A DNA stretch of 64,000 bases from an uncultured Flavobacteriia bacterium (lineage in GTDB: Bacteria > Bacteroidota > Bacteroidia > Flavobacteriales_D > Crocinitomicaceae), in assembly GCA_937975705.1 (NCBI GenBank), contig CALJTX010000026.1:1-64000 (forward strand), read 5' to 3'. Positions 61,690-64,000 of the stretch are shown in pieces (position 1 is the stretch's first letter; each line of letters starts with the position of its first letter). The notes beneath the pieces were generated by a model. The model did not search any database. It had not been told where the DNA came from and was given only the letters and a program-made list of their open reading frames with translations. The position numbers and the translations under genes are program-made.

Positions 61690-62976
61690 CTACGCTTGGT
61701 CGTTTTTACCCTCCCATTGGCCTACTACGGCCGTTGCAATAGAATTGCCTAACACGTTTGTTGCGGAGCGGAACATATCACAAAAATGGTCTATCGGCAA
61801 GATAAGCGCAACACCTTCAATTGGAATATTGAACATGCCACATGTAGCTGCAACGACTACCAAACTTGCTCTGGGTACGCCAGCAATTCCTTTACTTGTG
61901 AGCATCAGGACCAACAACATAGTAAGTTGCGTGCCTGTATCTAAGTCCACACCGTAAACTTGCGCAATAAAAATACTGGCAAAAGTCATATACATCATGC
62001 TGCCATCTAGGTTAAAGGAATAGCCCAATGGAAGCATAAACGATACAATGCGGTCTTTGATCCCAAAGCGCTCTAGTTCTTCAGTTAATTTTGGAAAAAC
62101 CGCTTCACTACTCGTGGTACCGAAAGCAATCACCAACGGACTCACAATGCGTTTGAGTAAGGTTTTTAAATGACTCCTTAGAAATAAATAACCAACAAAC
62201 AGCAGCACTACCCACAAGGAGGCAATTCCGACTAAGAAAGAGCTAAAAAACTTGGCGTACGTGAACATTAAGTCCGACACATCTTTTACCGCAAAAACCC
62301 CTGCAATGGCTCCAAAAACACCAATTGGGGCAAATTTCATGACGAAATTGACCATTTTAAGGATAATATGTGATGTTTTATCAAGCGCGTTGATGACCGG
62401 CTTCACGTTATCTCCTATGGATGCAGCAGCTAAACCAAAAAATATCGAGAAAATAACAATTTGAAGAATTTCATTTGTAGCCATGGCTTCAAACACAGAT
62501 TTAGGAATGATGTGTTCAATGAAATGTTGTATCGAAAAATCTTGGGTTTTATCGGTAAGCTCCGTGACGGTTGTTTGATCGACATCAGATAGATTGACAC
62601 CTTTGCCCGGCTGTAAAAAATTGACCCATAACAGACCGATAATCAAAGAAATAAAAGATGCGGAAAAAAACCAAGCCAAGGCCCTACCCCCTATGCGACC
62701 AACCGACTTGATGTCTCCTAATTTGGCAATCCCAACAACGAGTGTGGTGAGTACCAGTGGGGCAATGATCATCTGAACCAAGCGAATGAAAATGGTGGCC
62801 AGTAATTTGATGTGCGTACTAAATTGGGTCGCCGTTTCAGCCTTAAAATTGGAATGTACAAAAGCACCAAGAAGTCCACCTAACACCATTGCTACCAAAA
62901 TGTAAAGTGTCAAACGGTTTTTCTTAGTCTTTTCAGGTGTTGTTGTGTGGGTAGTATTTGACATGATTTGGTCCAT
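61690..62976 (-). CDS. gltP: Dicarboxylate/amino acid:cation symporter (DAACS family)
   Basis: 428 aa inner-membrane symporter coupled to Na+ or H+. About eight transmembrane helices plus two re-entrant hairpins. Landmarks are ATIFIRLVQMIIAPLVLTTLVVGIA, FGTTSSEAVFPKL (SSxxx hairpin, HP1), PLGYSFNLDGSMMYMT (helix 7 NMDGT-like region, with NLDGS) and GVPRASLVVVAATCGMFNIP (HP2). C4-dicarboxylates, glutamate or aspartate are all possible; the altered NLDGS makes selection uncertain. Start 62976 assumed; a downstream ATG at 62964 is possible. Confidence 0.9.
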   Translation of the reverse strand: MDQIMSNTTHTTTPEKTKKNRLTLYILVAMVLGGLLGAFVHSNFKAETATQFSTHIKLLATIFIRLVQMIIAPLVLTTLVVGIAKLGDIKSVGRIGGRALAWFFSASFISLIIGLLWVNFLQPGKGVNLSDVDQTTVTELTDKTQDFSIQHFIEHIIPKSVFEAMATNEILQIVIFSIFFGLAAASIGDNVKPVINALDKTSHIILKMVNFVMKFAPIGVFGAIAGVFAVKDVSDLMFTYAKFFSSFLVGIASLWVVLLFVGYLFLRSHLKTLLKRIVSPLVIAFGTTSSEAVFPKLTEELERFGIKDRIVSFMLPLGYSFNLDGSMMYMTFASIFIAQVYGVDLDTGTQLTMLLVLMLTSKGIAGVPRASLVVVAATCGMFNIPIEGVALILPIDHFCDMFRSATNVLGNSIATAVVGQWEGKNDQA

Positions 62977-63075
62977 CTTTTATTTGAATTCATGAAAATA
63001 GAAAAAAGCCAAAACATAGCAAGGAATTACTTGTATTAATCCTAGTATTGAAGAATAATACAACTCGACATTTCG

Positions 63076-63083
63076 TATATTTG
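63076..63083 (+). promoter_or_regulatory. Putative -7 element for acyl-CoA carboxylase gene
   Basis: TATATTTG, exact TAnnTTTG match, 15 nt before the ATG at 63099, in the 122-bp divergent gap. Confidence 0.5.
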
Positions 63084-63098
63084 ACAGACAATCAACAC

Positions 63099-64000
63099 AT
63101 GGCAACTAACCAAGAACTCGACTTCAATTTCAACGAAGACCAAATGCGCCTTAAAATTCGTGCGCTCGAACAAACTTTAGAAAAAATCTATCTCGGCGGA
63201 GGAAAAGCCCGGATTGAAAAGCAACATGAGAGCGGCAAGCTCACGGCTAGAGAACGCATAGAACAACTGCTCGACCCAAATACTGAACGCATTGAAATTG
63301 GCGCACTTGCTGGTCACGACATGTATGCCGAACATGGCGGTTGCCCTGGCGGCGGCGTAGTGGTTGTAATCGGATATGTAGCGAAGCGCCAATGTATTGT
63401 AGTAGCAAATGACGCAACAGTAAAGGCTGGTGCTTGGTTCCCAATCACGGGTAAAAAAAATCTGCGCGCTCAGGAAATTGCAATGGAAAATCGCTTGCCC
63501 ATTATTTACCTCGTGGACTCCGCAGGTGTGTATTTACCGATGCAAGAAGATATTTTTGCCGACAAAGAACACTTTGGCCGCATCTTCAGAAACAACGCCA
63601 AAATGTCTGCGATGGGCATTACTCAAATTGCAGCAGTAATGGGCAGTTGTGTGGCGGGCGGTGCCTACCTCCCTATTATGTCCGACGAATCACTAATTGT
63701 AGATAAAACTGGAACTATTTTCTTGGCGGGGTCCTATTTAGTAAAAGCCGCAATTGGCGAAGATATCGACAATGAATCACTAGGCGGGGCTACAACACAG
63801 ACTGAAATATCTGGTGTTTGCGATTATAAAGTTGAAAACGACACTGCCTGCTTACTCAAGATTCGAGATTTAATGTCTCGGATTGGGCATCAAAATAAAG
63901 TAGGTTTTGACCGCTGCGAAGCAGTTGAACCTGAAAGCACGCCCTCCACAGCATATGGTCTCATTCCGGCAGACCGTTCTAAACCCTACGACACAAGAGC
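63099..64000 (+). CDS. mccB: Acyl-CoA carboxylase carboxyltransferase (beta) subunit, 3' end cut by window edge
   Basis: About 300 N-terminal residues of an expected about 540. Carboxyltransferase of the biotin-dependent acyl-CoA carboxylases. The stretch KLTARERIEQLLD, then DSAGVYLPMQEDIFADKEHFGRIF (aligned landmarks DSAG and HFGRIF), MGSCVAGGAYLPIMSDE and GTIFLAGSYLVKAAIGEDI match 3-methylcrotonyl-CoA carboxylase beta (leucine degradation) better than propionyl- or acetyl-CoA types. Leucine dehydrogenase in the same window is consistent with that pathway. Divergent from the symporter gene. Confidence 0.9.
   Translation, partial: MATNQELDFNFNEDQMRLKIRALEQTLEKIYLGGGKARIEKQHESGKLTARERIEQLLDPNTERIEIGALAGHDMYAEHGGCPGGGVVVVIGYVAKRQCIVVANDATVKAGAWFPITGKKNLRAQEIAMENRLPIIYLVDSAGVYLPMQEDIFADKEHFGRIFRNNAKMSAMGITQIAAVMGSCVAGGAYLPIMSDESLIVDKTGTIFLAGSYLVKAAIGEDIDNESLGGATTQTEISGVCDYKVENDTACLLKIRDLMSRIGHQNKVGFDRCEAVEPESTPSTAYGLIPADRSKPYDTR

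Noticed and set aside
1..64000. Phage, transposon, CRISPR or toxin-antitoxin systems
   Set aside because: No integrase, transposase, capsid, Cas gene or regular repeat-spacer array was found; the 63-aa gene at 54451 has no partner gene to support a toxin-antitoxin call.

Overview
The window looks like the chromosome of a free-living member of the Bacteroidota, probably Flavobacteriales. Evidence: a type IX secretion gene (porT), two different T9SS cargo C-termini, an N-terminally extended NusB, TonB-dependent receptors, a leucine dehydrogenase, and repeated matches to the Bacteroidota promoter element TAnnTTTG. Coding density is very high: there is no gene-free stretch above 300 bp, and the largest gaps (about 190 bp at 16466-16655 and about 220 bp at 54643-54863) hold AT-rich promoter-type sequence. 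I see no prophage, insertion sequence, CRISPR array or rRNA. One tRNA is present.

Layout. 1-4111 (-): operon ychF, fumarylacetoacetase, rel/spoT (cut by the window edge). 4199-7446 (+): secreted M28 peptidase and asparagine synthetase. 7443-11795 (-): cysteine desulfurase, glycosyltransferase, flippase and methyltransferase, apparently one operon for a surface glycan. 11848-15015 (+): rarA, an LpxL-type acyltransferase and an Asp-box secreted protein, all overlapping. 15012-16465 (-): metal-hydrolase-fold protein and an SDR with a G8 tract at its active site. 16656-19757: small membrane protein, then leucine dehydrogenase, nusB, DUF1573 lipoprotein, yajC and tRNA-Ala on the minus strand. 19841-24849: ABC exporter, outer-membrane barrel, comB, zinc phospholipase/nuclease-like protein, lipoprotein. 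24921-29824: ettA, S41 protease, DUF2459 protein, alpha/beta hydrolase.

29814-36614 is the most distinctive region: a compact carbohydrate-uptake locus. It has a TonB receptor, a cytoplasmic (alpha/alpha)6-type glycosidase, a uridine-kinase-like P-loop kinase and an SLC45/GPH-type sugar symporter on one strand, with a divergent LacI-family regulator. Between receptor and regulator lie three abutting 12-bp LacI-type operators. The arrangement resembles the Xanthomonas sux sucrose locus, but with a different hydrolase and an added kinase.

36659-48080 is housekeeping: murB, pheT, arginine decarboxylase, a UvrD-type helicase, trmD, an aminotransferase, rfaE1-type heptose kinase and ubiE/menG. 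48107-53203 carries porT, a COG2509 flavoprotein and a large T9SS type B surface protein. 53223-64000: mnmA, small and lipoprotein genes, a heme-type TonB receptor preceded by an orphan membrane protein, a delta-60/Cys-rich-repeat T9SS type A protein, an esterase, a dicarboxylate symporter and the start of an acyl-CoA carboxylase beta subunit.

A recurring signal is TAnnTTTG placed only 3-4 nt before the start codon (rarA, comB, trmD, mnmA and two GTG-start genes), which suggests leaderless mRNAs and decides several start sites.
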